From contig NZ_JYLH01000012.1 of assembly GCF_001439685.1 (NCBI RefSeq), positions 62,001 to 126,000 of the forward strand: a DNA stretch of 64,000 nucleotides, given 5' to 3'. The notes under the pieces are model-generated. The model was not told the origin of the DNA and searched no databases. It saw only the letters and a program-made list of their open reading frames with translations. Origin of the DNA: Pseudomonas libanensis (GTDB lineage: Bacteria > Pseudomonadota > Gammaproteobacteria > Pseudomonadales > Pseudomonadaceae). Shown here piece by piece: positions 44,008-52,672 of this stretch. Position 1 is the first letter of the stretch. Every line of letters begins with the position of its first letter. Position numbers and translations under genes: made by a program.

Positions 44008-44744
44008 GCGCCCTGGAAGTACGCGCGCTGAGTTTCGCCTACGGCCCGCGCGAGGCCTTGAGCGCAGTAAGTTTCAGCCTGGCAGCGGGACAATTTGCAG
44101 CATTGCTGGGGCCCAATGGCGCCGGCAAATCGACGTTGATTGCCTTGCTGACCCGCCTGTATGACCTGCAAACCGGCGACATCCGCGTGGGCGGGTATTC
44201 CCTGCGCGAGGCGCCGCGTGCCGCCCTCACCCAACTGGGCGTGGTGTTCCAGCAAAGCACCCTGGACCTGGACTTGAGCGTGGAGCAGAACCTGCGTTAC
44301 CACGCCGCGCTGCATGGCTTGTCGCGGCGCCGGACCGACGCACGGGTCGAGGCCGAACTGGCGCGCCAGGCCCTCACCGAGCGCCGCCGCGAAAAGGTTC
44401 GCGCACTCAACGGCGGGCACCGGCGGCGTGTGGAGATTGCCCGTGCGTTGCTGCATGAGCCGCGCGTGCTGTTGCTCGACGAGGCCAGCGTCGGCCTCGA
44501 CCCCGCCAGCCGCCTGGCCTTGAACCAACATGTGCGCAGCCTGTGCGCCGAACACGGCATCAGCGTGCTATGGACCACCCACCTGCTCGATGAGGTGCAG
44601 GCCGACGATGCATTGATGATTCTGCATCAGGGCCGTTTGGTGGCCAGCGGGCAAGTCGCTGTGCTCACCCAGCAACAGGGCGGCGACCTCGGCAGCCTGT
44701 TCGCCCGGCTGACCCGCCCCACCACCACCGGGGCGGCGGCATGA
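44004..44744 (+). CDS. ABC transporter ATP-binding protein, PQQ-alcohol system
   Basis: The 246-residue ATPase has Walker A (GPNGAGKST), Q-loop (VVFQQSTLD), a weak signature (ALNGGHRRRVEIARAL, in place of LSGGQ), Walker B (VLLLDEASVGLD) and the switch His (WTTHLLDEV). The altered signature is worth noting. It is translationally coupled with both neighbours (ATGA overlaps). It energises the ABC-2-type permease that follows. Confidence 0.9.
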   Translation: MSALEVRALSFAYGPREALSAVSFSLAAGQFAALLGPNGAGKSTLIALLTRLYDLQTGDIRVGGYSLREAPRAALTQLGVVFQQSTLDLDLSVEQNLRYHAALHGLSRRRTDARVEAELARQALTERRREKVRALNGGHRRRVEIARALLHEPRVLLLDEASVGLDPASRLALNQHVRSLCAEHGISVLWTTHLLDEVQADDALMILHQGRLVASGQVAVLTQQQGGDLGSLFARLTRPTTTGAAA

Positions 44745-45532
44745 ACGCTTATTGGCAATGCCTGCGCGGCATCGTGCTGCGCGAGTGGCTGCGCTTTGTG
44801 TTGCAGCGCACGCGGTTTCTCAGCGCCCTGGTGCGCCCGCTGTTGTGGCTGGTGGTGTTTGCCGCCGGGTTCCGCGCCGCGCTGGGCATCTCGGTGATCG
44901 AGCCCTACGACACCTACATCCCCTACGAGGTCTACATCATCCCCGGCCTGGCTTGCATGATCCTGCTGTTCAACGGCATGCAAGGCTCGCTGTCGATGGT
45001 TTACGACCGCGAGATGGGCAGCATGCGCGTGCTGTTGACCAGCCCGTTGCCGCGCACGTTTTTGCTGTGCAGCAAACTCTTGGCCACCGCGTTGATTTCG
45101 CTGTTGCAGGTGTACGGCTTCCTGGCGATTGCCTGGGTGTATGGCGTGCAACCACCGGCCATGGGGCTGTTGCTCGCCCTGCCCGCGTTGCTGCTGGTGG
45201 CGTTGATGCTCAGTGCCCTGGGCTTGTTGCTGTCGAATGCGATTCGCCAATTGGAGAACTTCGCCGGGGTGATGAATTTCGTGATCTTCCCGCTGTTTTT
45301 CCTGTCCTCGGCGCTGTACCCGCTGTGGAAGATGCGCGACTCCAGCGAGTGGCTGTACTGGTTGTGCGCGATCAACCCGTTTACCCACGCCGTGGAACTG
45401 GTGCGTTTTGCCCTGTATGAACGCTTCGCCGGGCCGGCACTGGCGGTGTGCCTGGGGCTTACCGCGCTGTTCGCGCTATTGGCGGTGCTGACCTTCAACC
45501 CCCAGCACGCGGCGCTGCGCAAAAAGGGTTGA
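44741..45532 (+). CDS. ABC-2-type permease, PQQ-alcohol system (PedC-like)
   Basis: The 263-residue membrane protein has six hydrophobic segments and the ABC-2 family motif NFVIFPLFFLSSALYPL near residue 180. ABC-2 permeases are normally exporters (drugs, polysaccharides, heme), so their pairing with a type I binding protein is odd. It is the last gene of the four-gene cassette. The P. putida PedC annotation calls it an alcohol ABC transporter; direct evidence for the substrate is lacking. Confidence 0.88.
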   Translation: MNAYWQCLRGIVLREWLRFVLQRTRFLSALVRPLLWLVVFAAGFRAALGISVIEPYDTYIPYEVYIIPGLACMILLFNGMQGSLSMVYDREMGSMRVLLTSPLPRTFLLCSKLLATALISLLQVYGFLAIAWVYGVQPPAMGLLLALPALLLVALMLSALGLLLSNAIRQLENFAGVMNFVIFPLFFLSSALYPLWKMRDSSEWLYWLCAINPFTHAVELVRFALYERFAGPALAVCLGLTALFALLAVLTFNPQHAALRKKG

Positions 45533-45544
45533 TGGCGGCAAAAC

Positions 45545-45559
45545 TACTACTTTAGTACG
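45545..45559 (+). promoter_or_regulatory. Alcohol-regulon box upstream of the CxxxCW gene
   Basis: TAC-TACT-TT-AGTA-CG contains the perfect dyad TACT-TT-AGTA (45548-45557), 82 bases before the ATG at 45640. Confidence 0.55.
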
Positions 45560-45639
45560 GGTTCTGCTGTCTATCGTCGCATTCCCAAGGCAGCGGGACT
45601 CACGTGTAATGGCGGCATAACGATAAGGATTACACCGTC

Positions 45640-46179
45640 ATGCTGCCTTCCCGACTGCCCCTGTTGGCGTTGCTGTGCCTGCTCGGCATCAACGCCCAGG
45701 CCGACACCCCGCTGTTTTCCGCCGAGGGCTATCGCATTGGCCTGTACCGCAGCCCCACGCCCGACCACCTGCCGGGCGTCACGATTATCGACACCGCTGC
45801 CCTGCAAACCCTGCTCAAGCAAACACCGGCACCGGTGCTGATCGACGTGTACCGCCGCCAGTGGCTGCAAGGACGCTTCATCGAAGACCAGCCCCACGCC
45901 AACCTGCCCGGCAGCCATTGGCTGGCCAACACCGGCGACGGCGACCTCACGCCCGAGTGGCAGGGCTACTTCGTGCGCCACCTGTACAGGTTCACCGGCG
46001 GCGACCTCGCACGCCCGCTGGTGTTCTACTGCCGCGCCGATTGCTGGCTGAGTTGGAACGCGGTAAAACGTGCCGCCAACCTGGGCTATACCTCTGTGTA
46101 TTGGTATCGCGATGGGTTGGACGCGTGGGAAGCGGAAAAACTGCCGGTGACGGCTGCGACACCCGAACCTTTTCAATAA
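45640..46179 (+). CDS. Rhodanese-like CxxxCW protein of the PQQ-alcohol system
   Basis: The 179-residue secreted protein (signal ending NAQAD) has a rhodanese-like fold. The active-site loop reads FYCRADCWLSWNAVKRA, giving the motif C-R-A-D-C-W named for this family. It is annotated as PQQ-dependent catabolism-associated CXXCW motif protein; activity is unknown, but a cysteine-based sulfur or thiol reaction is plausible and echoes the SoxYZ-like protein nearby. It is 27 bases before the regulator gene and probably co-transcribed with it. Confidence 0.87.
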   Translation: MLPSRLPLLALLCLLGINAQADTPLFSAEGYRIGLYRSPTPDHLPGVTIIDTAALQTLLKQTPAPVLIDVYRRQWLQGRFIEDQPHANLPGSHWLANTGDGDLTPEWQGYFVRHLYRFTGGDLARPLVFYCRADCWLSWNAVKRAANLGYTSVYWYRDGLDAWEAEKLPVTAATPEPFQ

Positions 46180-46206
46180 AAAACCACAACAAGAAGGTGA
46201 ACGGCC

Positions 46207-46872
46207 ATGTACAAAATCCTGATAGCCGACGATCACCCGCTGTTTCGCGAGGCGATCCACAACGTCATCAGCGACGGCTTCCCCGGCAGCGATGTGATGG
46301 AAACCGCCGATCTGGACAGCGCCCTTGCGCTGACCCAGGAACACGACGACCTCGACCTGATTCTGCTGGACCTGAACATGCCCGGCATGCACGGCCTCAA
46401 CGGTTTGATCAACCTGCGCAACGAGGCGCCGACCATTCCGGTGGTGATCGTCTCGGCCGAACAGGACAAGCAGATCGTGCTGCAGGCCATCACCTATGGC
46501 GCCGTGGGCTTTATCACCAAGTCCTCGCCGCGCCTGCAGATGACCGAGGCGATCCAGCAGATTCTCAACGGCAACGTGTACCTGCCGCCGGACATCATCC
46601 GCAGCCAAAAACCCGGCACCCACCGACGCCTCAACGAAAACCCGGGCTTTGCCCCGGAGCTGCTGCAGGCCCTGACGCGCAAGCAGTTGCTGGTGCTGGA
46701 GCGCATGACCAAGGGCGAGTCGAACAAACAGATCGCGTACACCCTGGAAATTGCCGAGACCACGGTGAAGGCGCATGTGTCGGCGATCCTGCGCAAGTTG
46801 AATGTGCATAACCGGGTGCAGGCGATTTTGAGTGCCGGGGATATCGATTTCGGCTCGTACCTGCGCCGCTGA
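46207..46872 (+). CDS. pedR1: LuxR/NarL-type response regulator (AgmR/ErbR/PedR1)
   Basis: The 221-residue regulator has a receiver domain (IADDHPLFREA; phospho-Asp55 in LLDLNMPGMHG; Lys in FITKSSP) and a LuxR-type helix-turn-helix (LTRKQLLVLERMTKGESNKQ onward, residues 155-215). AgmR/ErbR is the master activator of quinoprotein, PQQ and ercS genes in Pseudomonas. AGAAGG precedes the ATG. It is convergent with its probable kinase at 46940. Confidence 0.9.
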   Translation: MYKILIADDHPLFREAIHNVISDGFPGSDVMETADLDSALALTQEHDDLDLILLDLNMPGMHGLNGLINLRNEAPTIPVVIVSAEQDKQIVLQAITYGAVGFITKSSPRLQMTEAIQQILNGNVYLPPDIIRSQKPGTHRRLNENPGFAPELLQALTRKQLLVLERMTKGESNKQIAYTLEIAETTVKAHVSAILRKLNVHNRVQAILSAGDIDFGSYLRR

Positions 46873-46894
46873 GCCCCCAGAAACAACACAGCAC

Positions 46895-46907
46895 AGCCCC
46901 CTCCCAC
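46895..46907 (-). repeat. Truncated REP core
   Basis: AGCCCCCTCCCAC is the end of an inverted REP core with no partner, between the convergent regulator and kinase genes. Confidence 0.65.
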
Positions 46908-46939
46908 ATTTTGATCTCCATTTGTGGGTATTTCGGCGT

Positions 46940-48880
46940 TCATTTGCCGAGCAGGTGGCTCATCGCGGTTTTCAGCTTCATCGGCCGCACCGGCTTGTGC
47001 ATCAACGTGTGCCCCAACTCACGGATCTGCAGCTTCAGCTCATTGCTGTAGTTGGCGGTGATCATCAGTGCAGGTATTGCGCGACCGCGTCGTCCATTGA
47101 TGCGGGCCACGGCGTCGACGCCGTTCTGGTCGTCATCGAGGTGGTAGTCGGCAATCAGCAAATCCGCCTCGGCATGGTAGTTGTCCACCTGCCGTGCCAG
47201 GTCGTCCTCGGACAATGCCGTCACGACCTGGCAGCCCCAGCCTTCGAGCAAGGTGCGCATGCCGGCGCAGATCGCCGCGTCGTTATCCAGCACCCAGACT
47301 TTCGCGCCCTGCAGGCGTTCGAGCATCGGTTCGCTCATGGTCGGCACGGGCAAGGGCTTGGGCGCGGTGGCGCTCAACGGCACCTCCACGGCAAACATCG
47401 ACCCCTTGCCCGGCCAGGACTTGACCGTGATGCGGTGCCCCAGAATGCCGGCGATCTTTTCCACGATCGCCAGCCCCAGGCCCAAGCCGCGGTCCTGGTC
47501 CGGGCGCTGCACATCGCCGCGCTTGAACTCCTGGAAAATCTCCTCCAGGCGCTCCTCGGCAATGCCCATGCCGCTGTCCCACACCTGGATCGACAAACGC
47601 TGATGCTGGCGCCGGCACCCCAGCACAATGCGCCCGCTGTAGGTGTAGCGAATCGCATTGCTCAGCAGGTTGCGCAGAATGCGCGCCAGCAACTGGATGT
47701 CGCTGCGCACCAGCGCCGAACAGCCGATGAAGTGCAGCTCCAGCCCTTCGCTGCGGGCCAGTTGGGTGTATTCCACGGCCAGGTTGTCGAGCAGTTCGCT
47801 CAAGGCGAACGGTGCGATATCGGCCTTGATCACCCCGGCGTCGAGCTTGGAAATATCCACCAGGGTGCCGAGCAGGTTTTCCACGTCTTCCAGGGAATTG
47901 CTCACGTTGCGCACCAGTTTTTCACTCGGGCGTTCGAGCAACGCACTGGTGAACAGCCGCGCGGCGTTGAGCGGTTGCAGCAGGTCGTGGCTGACGGCCG
48001 CGAGGAACTTGGTTTTCGACAGGTTGGCCTGTTCGGCCTCCAGCTTGGCCTCGCGCAGGCGGGTTTCCATGCGCCGGCGCTCGTCGATTTCCTTGAGCAA
48101 CTGGTCGTTGAGCGCGGTGAGTTCCGAGGTGCGCTGGGCCACGCGCTGTTCCAGGTGCTGATAGGCCTGGTGCAGGGCTTCGGCAGTGCGGCGGCGTTCG
48201 GTGATGTCGCGGATCAGCACGAAGATCCCCACCACTTCGCCGCTGGCCAGCATGTTCGGTACATAGGAGCGCAGCATGTAGCGTTCCTGGTTATTGATGT
48301 TGGTCTCGGCGAACTCGAAGGTCACGCTCTCGCCGGCCAGGGCGCGCGCGACGTAGGCGTCCAGCCGCTGGCAATGCTGCTCGCTGTGCACTTCGCGCAG
48401 GCTCTGGCCAAGCATCATGCCGCGCGGCCAGCAGTACCATTGTTCGTAGACTTTATTGGTGAACTCATAGACCAGGTCGGCATTCAGGTAGCCGATCAGC
48501 GCTGGTACGTTGTCGGTGATGAGGCGAATCCAGCGTTCGCTTTCCTGGGCTTTCTGCGCCGCCACTTGTTCGCCGCGCAGGGTTTCGGCACGCAGTTGGG
48601 CGTTGATCAGCAAGTGGTTGCTGGCCTTGAGTTCGGCCATCGCCTGGTTCAGCGCGTCGGTGCGTTCGCGCACTTGCTCGGCCAACACCACCGAGTGCTG
48701 GAAGGTGGTGTACGGGTTGTTGCCCTGGCTCATGCCGGACTCGATACGCTCGATCAGCGCCGCATTGATCCGCGCCAGCTTGTGGTTGTCCTGTTGCAGC
48801 CGGGCCACCTGGGCGCGCAGGTCAGCGTCGGCCTCGGGCAATGGCGACCCCGGTGAAGGTCTGGTTGATGTGCATGCCAT
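46940..48880 (-). CDS. pedS1: PAS-containing hybrid histidine kinase/response regulator (PedS1/ErcS'-like)
   Basis: The 646-residue soluble protein has a coiled coil (20-95), a PAS domain (about 110-230, ITDNVPALIGYLNADLVYEF to LIRDITERRR), HisKA with the phospho-His in AAVSHDLLQPLNAAR, HATPase (NLLSNAIRYT; WDSGMGIAEER; GLGLGLAIVEKIAG) and a C-terminal receiver (VLDNDAAIC; LLIADYHLDDD; MHKPVRPMKL). It resembles ercS but adds the PAS domain. The start overlaps the FIST gene by 59 bases and has a weak ribosome site. Order matches P. aeruginosa PA1975-PA1978. Confidence 0.88.
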   Translation of the reverse strand: MACTSTRPSPGSPLPEADADLRAQVARLQQDNHKLARINAALIERIESGMSQGNNPYTTFQHSVVLAEQVRERTDALNQAMAELKASNHLLINAQLRAETLRGEQVAAQKAQESERWIRLITDNVPALIGYLNADLVYEFTNKVYEQWYCWPRGMMLGQSLREVHSEQHCQRLDAYVARALAGESVTFEFAETNINNQERYMLRSYVPNMLASGEVVGIFVLIRDITERRRTAEALHQAYQHLEQRVAQRTSELTALNDQLLKEIDERRRMETRLREAKLEAEQANLSKTKFLAAVSHDLLQPLNAARLFTSALLERPSEKLVRNVSNSLEDVENLLGTLVDISKLDAGVIKADIAPFALSELLDNLAVEYTQLARSEGLELHFIGCSALVRSDIQLLARILRNLLSNAIRYTYSGRIVLGCRRQHQRLSIQVWDSGMGIAEERLEEIFQEFKRGDVQRPDQDRGLGLGLAIVEKIAGILGHRITVKSWPGKGSMFAVEVPLSATAPKPLPVPTMSEPMLERLQGAKVWVLDNDAAICAGMRTLLEGWGCQVVTALSEDDLARQVDNYHAEADLLIADYHLDDDQNGVDAVARINGRRGRAIPALMITANYSNELKLQIRELGHTLMHKPVRPMKLKTAMSHLLGK

Positions 48881-49967
48881 TGAACTGTTCTCCGTAGGTG
48901 TTGAAACCCATCACCCGTTTGGCTTGCAGGAAGTTGCCGATCTGTTCCAGGTCGCCGGCGTCTTGCAGCTCCAGGCGGCGCAGGAAGCAGTCGCAGCCGA
49001 GGGTCAGCAGCAGGTCGCCGAGGCGTGAGTGCAGGCCGTCGAACAGGCTTTCGAGGTTAGGCAGGATCGGGCCGGGCTTCATCACGGTCAGCACGATGCC
49101 GTTTTCCACGGCGCAGTAGAAACTCAGGCTCAGGTCTGCGTGCACCTGTTGGATGGCGCGCACGTAGTACTGGTCATGGATACGCACCGCCAACGGATGG
49201 GCGGCGAAGACGCGGTGGTCGAGGTCGGCCACCGCCACGCCGATATGCCGCGCGTACTCTTCGGCAGCGGGTTCGGCGTTGAGCTCATAGACCCGGCGCG
49301 ACGGGCTGTCGGCGCCGGTCACCACCAGTTTCTCCGCACGCGGCAGGATGTGGTGGGTGGTGAACACCTCGAAATCCAGCCAGGTATTGACCAGCACCAC
49401 CACCGCCGCGCCGCTGTGGAACGCGCCGTTGAAATACACATGGGTGTGGGTAAGGAAGTTGTCGTCGCCGGCTGAGCCGCCGAAGTGCGGAATATCGCCA
49501 AGCGCGGCGCTGAGGGCCGCGAGCACCATCTCTTCACGGCTGGACAGGCCATCGAGCAGGGTCAGGGCAAAGGTGTTGCCCTTGATCGGCGCCAGCGTAT
49601 TGCTGCGACAGCCGCCGACCAGACGTTCGACCATGTGCTGGGCGTCGATCAGGCTGAAGTGTTCCACCTCGTCGATCAGCTCGGTGGCGATGGAAAAATG
49701 CGCGTGGTTAAAGCCCACCGCCGTGACGCAGTTGCGCCCGTAGCCCTGGGGCGTGATCTCACCGGCGCTGGTGCAACCCACCACGCGCACCGTGCCGAAG
49801 CACTGCTGCAAGGCGTTGCCCAACGCCTCCAGGTCGTAGGAGGCCGAGCAGAAAAACAGCACGAAACCCAGGTAAGGGTGCAGCAGCTGGCGCGCCAACT
49901 CTTCGGCGGCCTGCCCGGCATCCACGGCCTGGGACATGGCACTGACTACGCCTTCACTGTTGTGCAT
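48822..49967 (-). CDS. FIST domain signal-transduction protein
   Basis: The 381-residue protein has a FIST-N domain (FVLFFCSASYDLEALGNALQ onward, residues 30-220) and a FIST-C domain (residues 230-360). FIST proteins are proposed sensors of small ligands such as amino acids. ATG 49967 has GGGGA upstream; a GTG at 49991 is possible. It overlaps the kinase start by 59 bases, so it likely works with that kinase, perhaps as its ligand-sensing partner. It carries a regulon box 57 bases upstream. Confidence 0.85.
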   Translation of the reverse strand: MHNSEGVVSAMSQAVDAGQAAEELARQLLHPYLGFVLFFCSASYDLEALGNALQQCFGTVRVVGCTSAGEITPQGYGRNCVTAVGFNHAHFSIATELIDEVEHFSLIDAQHMVERLVGGCRSNTLAPIKGNTFALTLLDGLSSREEMVLAALSAALGDIPHFGGSAGDDNFLTHTHVYFNGAFHSGAAVVVLVNTWLDFEVFTTHHILPRAEKLVVTGADSPSRRVYELNAEPAAEEYARHIGVAVADLDHRVFAAHPLAVRIHDQYYVRAIQQVHADLSLSFYCAVENGIVLTVMKPGPILPNLESLFDGLHSRLGDLLLTLGCDCFLRRLELQDAGDLEQIGNFLQAKRVMGFNTYGEQFNGMHINQTFTGVAIARGRR

Positions 49968-50024
49968 CGCTGGTTTCCCCCTCTGAGGCACGAGTGTACG
50001 AAGGGCCGGGGGCGGGACCTATGC

Positions 50025-50034
50025 TACTTGGGTA
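50025..50034 (+). promoter_or_regulatory. Alcohol-regulon box upstream of the FIST gene
   Basis: TGC-TACT-TG-GGTA-CT fits the TRCTACY-2-RGWA set and lies 57 bases upstream of the FIST ATG. Confidence 0.48.
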
Positions 50035-50088
50035 CTGGGTGGGGGGATGCGATGGGATGAGTCTCTCAAAAACAATGGAGATCCAACT

Positions 50089-50175
50089 GTGGGAGGGGGC
50101 TTGCTCCCGATGGCGGGATTTCAGTCAAATAGATGTTGACTGACCCACCGCCATCGGGAGCAAGCCCCCTCCCAC
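50089..50175. repeat. REPIN (GTGGGAGGGGGCTTGC family)
   Basis: Inverted arms at 50089-50104 and ending 50175 flank a spacer with GATGGCGG and CCGCCATC. It separates the FIST gene promoter from the TauE/SafE 3' end. Confidence 0.88.
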
Positions 50176-50196
50176 ATTGGGAATTGTATTTCAGGT

Positions 50197-51003
50197 TCAG
50201 AGGACGGCGTTGACCAGCATTCCAACTGCCACCACCACACACAGCCCGGCAAACCCCACCTGCAAGGCACGCGCGGGGATCACCGAGCACAGGCGCCGAC
50301 CGGCCAGCATGCCGACGATGCTCGCGCCGATAAACACCCAGCCCAGCGGTTCGATGCGCACGCCGGCATGGAACGCGCCGGCCACGCCGATCAGCGAGAT
50401 CAGGCTGATGACCATCAGCGACGTGGCGACGATGCCGCGCATCTGCACATCGGTGAGCTGCTTGAACGCCGGCACGATCAGAAAGCCGCCGCCCACGCCG
50501 AGCAGGCCGGACACCGCACCGGTCACGGCACCCAACGCGGCCAGGGTGGCGCTGCATTTGGCGGTCCAGGCCAGGCGCCCGGTCTGCTGGTTGAGCATGC
50601 AGTTCTTCTGGCCCCAGGAGGCCGCGCCATGGTCGCTTGGCCCGGCCTCAAGCTTTTCGCGCTGCAACATGCGCCAGGCCACCAGCACCATCAGCGCACT
50701 GAACAGGCCCATCAGCATTGGCTCCGGCAATTGGTGAGCAAAGAACACCCCCAACGGCGAAAACAGCCCACCCAGCACGGCGATCAACAGCGCGGCGCGG
50801 TAACGCACCAGGCCATGGCGCAACCCGTCAATCGCACCGACCGCCGCCGCCGCGCCCACGGCGAGCAACGACACCGGCGCGGCCTGGGTCATCGTCAAGC
50901 CCAACCCCAGCACCAACGCCGGCACCCCGAGGATGCCGCCGCCCGCGCCGGTCAGGCCCATGACCAGGCCCATCAATAACCCCAACACACTGGCCAGCAG
51001 CAT
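50197..51003 (-). CDS. TauE/SafE family sulfur-anion exporter
   Basis: The 268-residue membrane protein has about eight hydrophobic segments and the repeated TauE/SafE motif (GLVMGLTGAGGGILGVPALV and VSGLLGVGGGFLIVPA). It likely exports sulfite or thiosulfate formed from sulfide oxidation. It starts directly after the quinone reductase stop (TGAATG), so both are one operon. Confidence 0.9.
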   Translation of the reverse strand: MLLASVLGLLMGLVMGLTGAGGGILGVPALVLGLGLTMTQAAPVSLLAVGAAAAVGAIDGLRHGLVRYRAALLIAVLGGLFSPLGVFFAHQLPEPMLMGLFSALMVLVAWRMLQREKLEAGPSDHGAASWGQKNCMLNQQTGRLAWTAKCSATLAALGAVTGAVSGLLGVGGGFLIVPAFKQLTDVQMRGIVATSLMVISLISLIGVAGAFHAGVRIEPLGWVFIGASIVGMLAGRRLCSVIPARALQVGFAGLCVVVAVGMLVNAVL

Positions 51004-52248
51004 TCAGTCCACCTTGCTCAGGCGGGTCAGCCACTCGCGGCCCTTGAGCATGCCGTTCCAGTAGAACCACGGCAGCAGCGTAGCCTTGAGGAACCACATC
51101 GAGCGACGCGCCCGGGTCGGGTCGAGGGGAAAGGTCGGCAGCAGCTTGCCGCCATAGCCGAACTCGGCGAGTACCACCTTGCCCTTCTCCACCGTCAGCG
51201 GGCAGGAGCCATAGCCGTCGTACTTGAGCGGCAGCGGCGCCTGTTTGCGCAGGGCCAGCAGGTTCTCGGCCACCACCACGATCTGCTTGCGCACCGCCGC
51301 CGCGGTCTTGGCGTTGCTGGTGCCGCACACATCCCCCAGGCCGAAGATGTGCGGGTAGCGCAGGTGCTGCAGGCTGTGGGGGTTCACTTCGCACCAGCCG
51401 GCTGCATCGGCCAGCGGGCTCTGGCGGATAAAGTCCGGGGCCACCTGTGGCGGCACGACGTGCAACATATCGAAGGTTTTCTCCTCGACGTTCACGTTGC
51501 CTTCGCTGTCTTTGACTTCGAACCAGGCTTTGCGAGCCGGCCCGTCGACTTTTACCAGGTTGGAATTGAAGGCCAGGCGCGCGTTGTACTTCTCCACGTA
51601 TTTCATCAGCGGCGGCACAAAGGTCGCGACGCCGAACAGCGCGGCGCCGGCCAGGTTGAATTCGACATTGATATTGTTGAGATTGCCCTGCTTGAGCCAG
51701 TGGTCGCAGGACAGGTACATGGCTTTCTGCGGGGCGCCGGCGCATTTGATCGGCATGGCCGGCTGGGTGAACAGCGCCTTGCCGCCCTTGAGTTGCTGCA
51801 CCAGTTGCCAGGTATAGGCGGCGTGCTCATAGCTGTAGTTGGAGGTCACGCCGTGGCGGCCGAGGGAGTCCTGCAGGCCCTCGATTTTCTCCCAGGCCAG
51901 GCGCAGGCCGGGGCAGACGATCAGGTTGTTCCAGGTCACGCGCTGGCCGCTGTCGAGCACCAGGGTTTGCTCGTCGGGCAGCAGCTCGCTGACGGCGGCC
52001 TGCACCCAGCTGACACCGTTGGGCAATACGTCGGCCAGAGGGCGGCGGGTCTTTGCCAGGTCGTAGGCGCCACCGCCCACCAGGGTCCAGGCCGGCTGGT
52101 AACAGTGGTAGTCGTTGGGTTCGATCAGGGTGATGTTCAGGTGCGGGTCGCGCTTGAGCAGGCTGGCCACCAGGCCGATGCCTGCCGAGCCGGCACCGAT
52201 AACGACGATATCGCCACTGATGGTGGGTCCCCAGTGTTGTTCGGTCAT
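51004..52248 (-). CDS. sqr: Type II sulfide:quinone oxidoreductase
   Basis: The 414-residue flavoprotein oxidises sulfide to persulfide and feeds the quinone pool. It has the FAD motif VIGAGSAGIGLVASLL, ends in a membrane-associating KATLLPWFYWNGMLKG, and has both catalytic cysteines in contexts like the mitochondrial enzyme: PIKCAGAPQKAMY and DGYGSCPLTV. This assigns it to type II. It sits beside a BigR-like repressor and a persulfide dioxygenase, which complete the pathway. Confidence 0.92.
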   Translation of the reverse strand: MTEQHWGPTISGDIVVIGAGSAGIGLVASLLKRDPHLNITLIEPNDYHCYQPAWTLVGGGAYDLAKTRRPLADVLPNGVSWVQAAVSELLPDEQTLVLDSGQRVTWNNLIVCPGLRLAWEKIEGLQDSLGRHGVTSNYSYEHAAYTWQLVQQLKGGKALFTQPAMPIKCAGAPQKAMYLSCDHWLKQGNLNNINVEFNLAGAALFGVATFVPPLMKYVEKYNARLAFNSNLVKVDGPARKAWFEVKDSEGNVNVEEKTFDMLHVVPPQVAPDFIRQSPLADAAGWCEVNPHSLQHLRYPHIFGLGDVCGTSNAKTAAAVRKQIVVVAENLLALRKQAPLPLKYDGYGSCPLTVEKGKVVLAEFGYGGKLLPTFPLDPTRARRSMWFLKATLLPWFYWNGMLKGREWLTRLSKVD

Positions 52249-52299
52249 TGTCTACTGCCTTTTTGAGTCAATGCACACAAGGGTCGCTGCCGGATGGCG

Positions 52300-52635
52300 T
52301 CACGCCCAGCTTTTTATGACCGCGCCGCAATACAGGCCGGACAGGGTCTTCATTACTTGAATCACTTCGTGGCTCGCCAGGCCATAGAAAATGTATTTGC
52401 CTTCACGACGGGTTGCCACCAGCCCTTCATCGCGCAGGATGCCCAACTGTTGGGACAGGGTGGGCTGACGCACGCCAGTCAGGGCTTCCAGCTCACCGAC
52501 GTTACGCTCGCCCTGGGTCAACTGGCACAGGATCAACAGCCGGTCTTCGTTGGCCAGGGCCTTGAGCAGGCAACAGGCCTTGGACGCCGACGCCCGCAAC
52601 TGGGCGACTTCGCCCTCACTCAAGGTAGATTCCAT
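52300..52635 (-). CDS. bigR: ArsR-family sulfide/persulfide-responsive repressor (BigR/SqrR-like)
   Basis: The 111-residue winged-helix protein has the ArsR recognition helix GVRQPTLSQQLGILRDEGLV and two cysteine sites, KACCLLKALAN near the N-terminus and LSGLYCG near the C-terminus, as in BigR and SqrR, where they form a di- or tetrasulfide with reactive sulfur. ATG 52635 is chosen because the open frame further upstream runs through the palindromic operator. The target operator lies between it and the divergent dioxygenase gene. Confidence 0.87.
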   Translation of the reverse strand: MESTLSEGEVAQLRASASKACCLLKALANEDRLLILCQLTQGERNVGELEALTGVRQPTLSQQLGILRDEGLVATRREGKYIFYGLASHEVIQVMKTLSGLYCGAVIKSWA

Positions 52636-52672
52636 TTGCTTCGGGTCCTTTATGTCACTTAAGCTCAAGACA

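Noticed and set aside
46207..46872. Reading the pedR1 gene as a GlnR or nitrate regulator
   Set aside because: The NarL-like fold alone would allow it, but the surrounding CxxxCW, ABC and kinase genes match the AgmR/ErbR neighbourhood.
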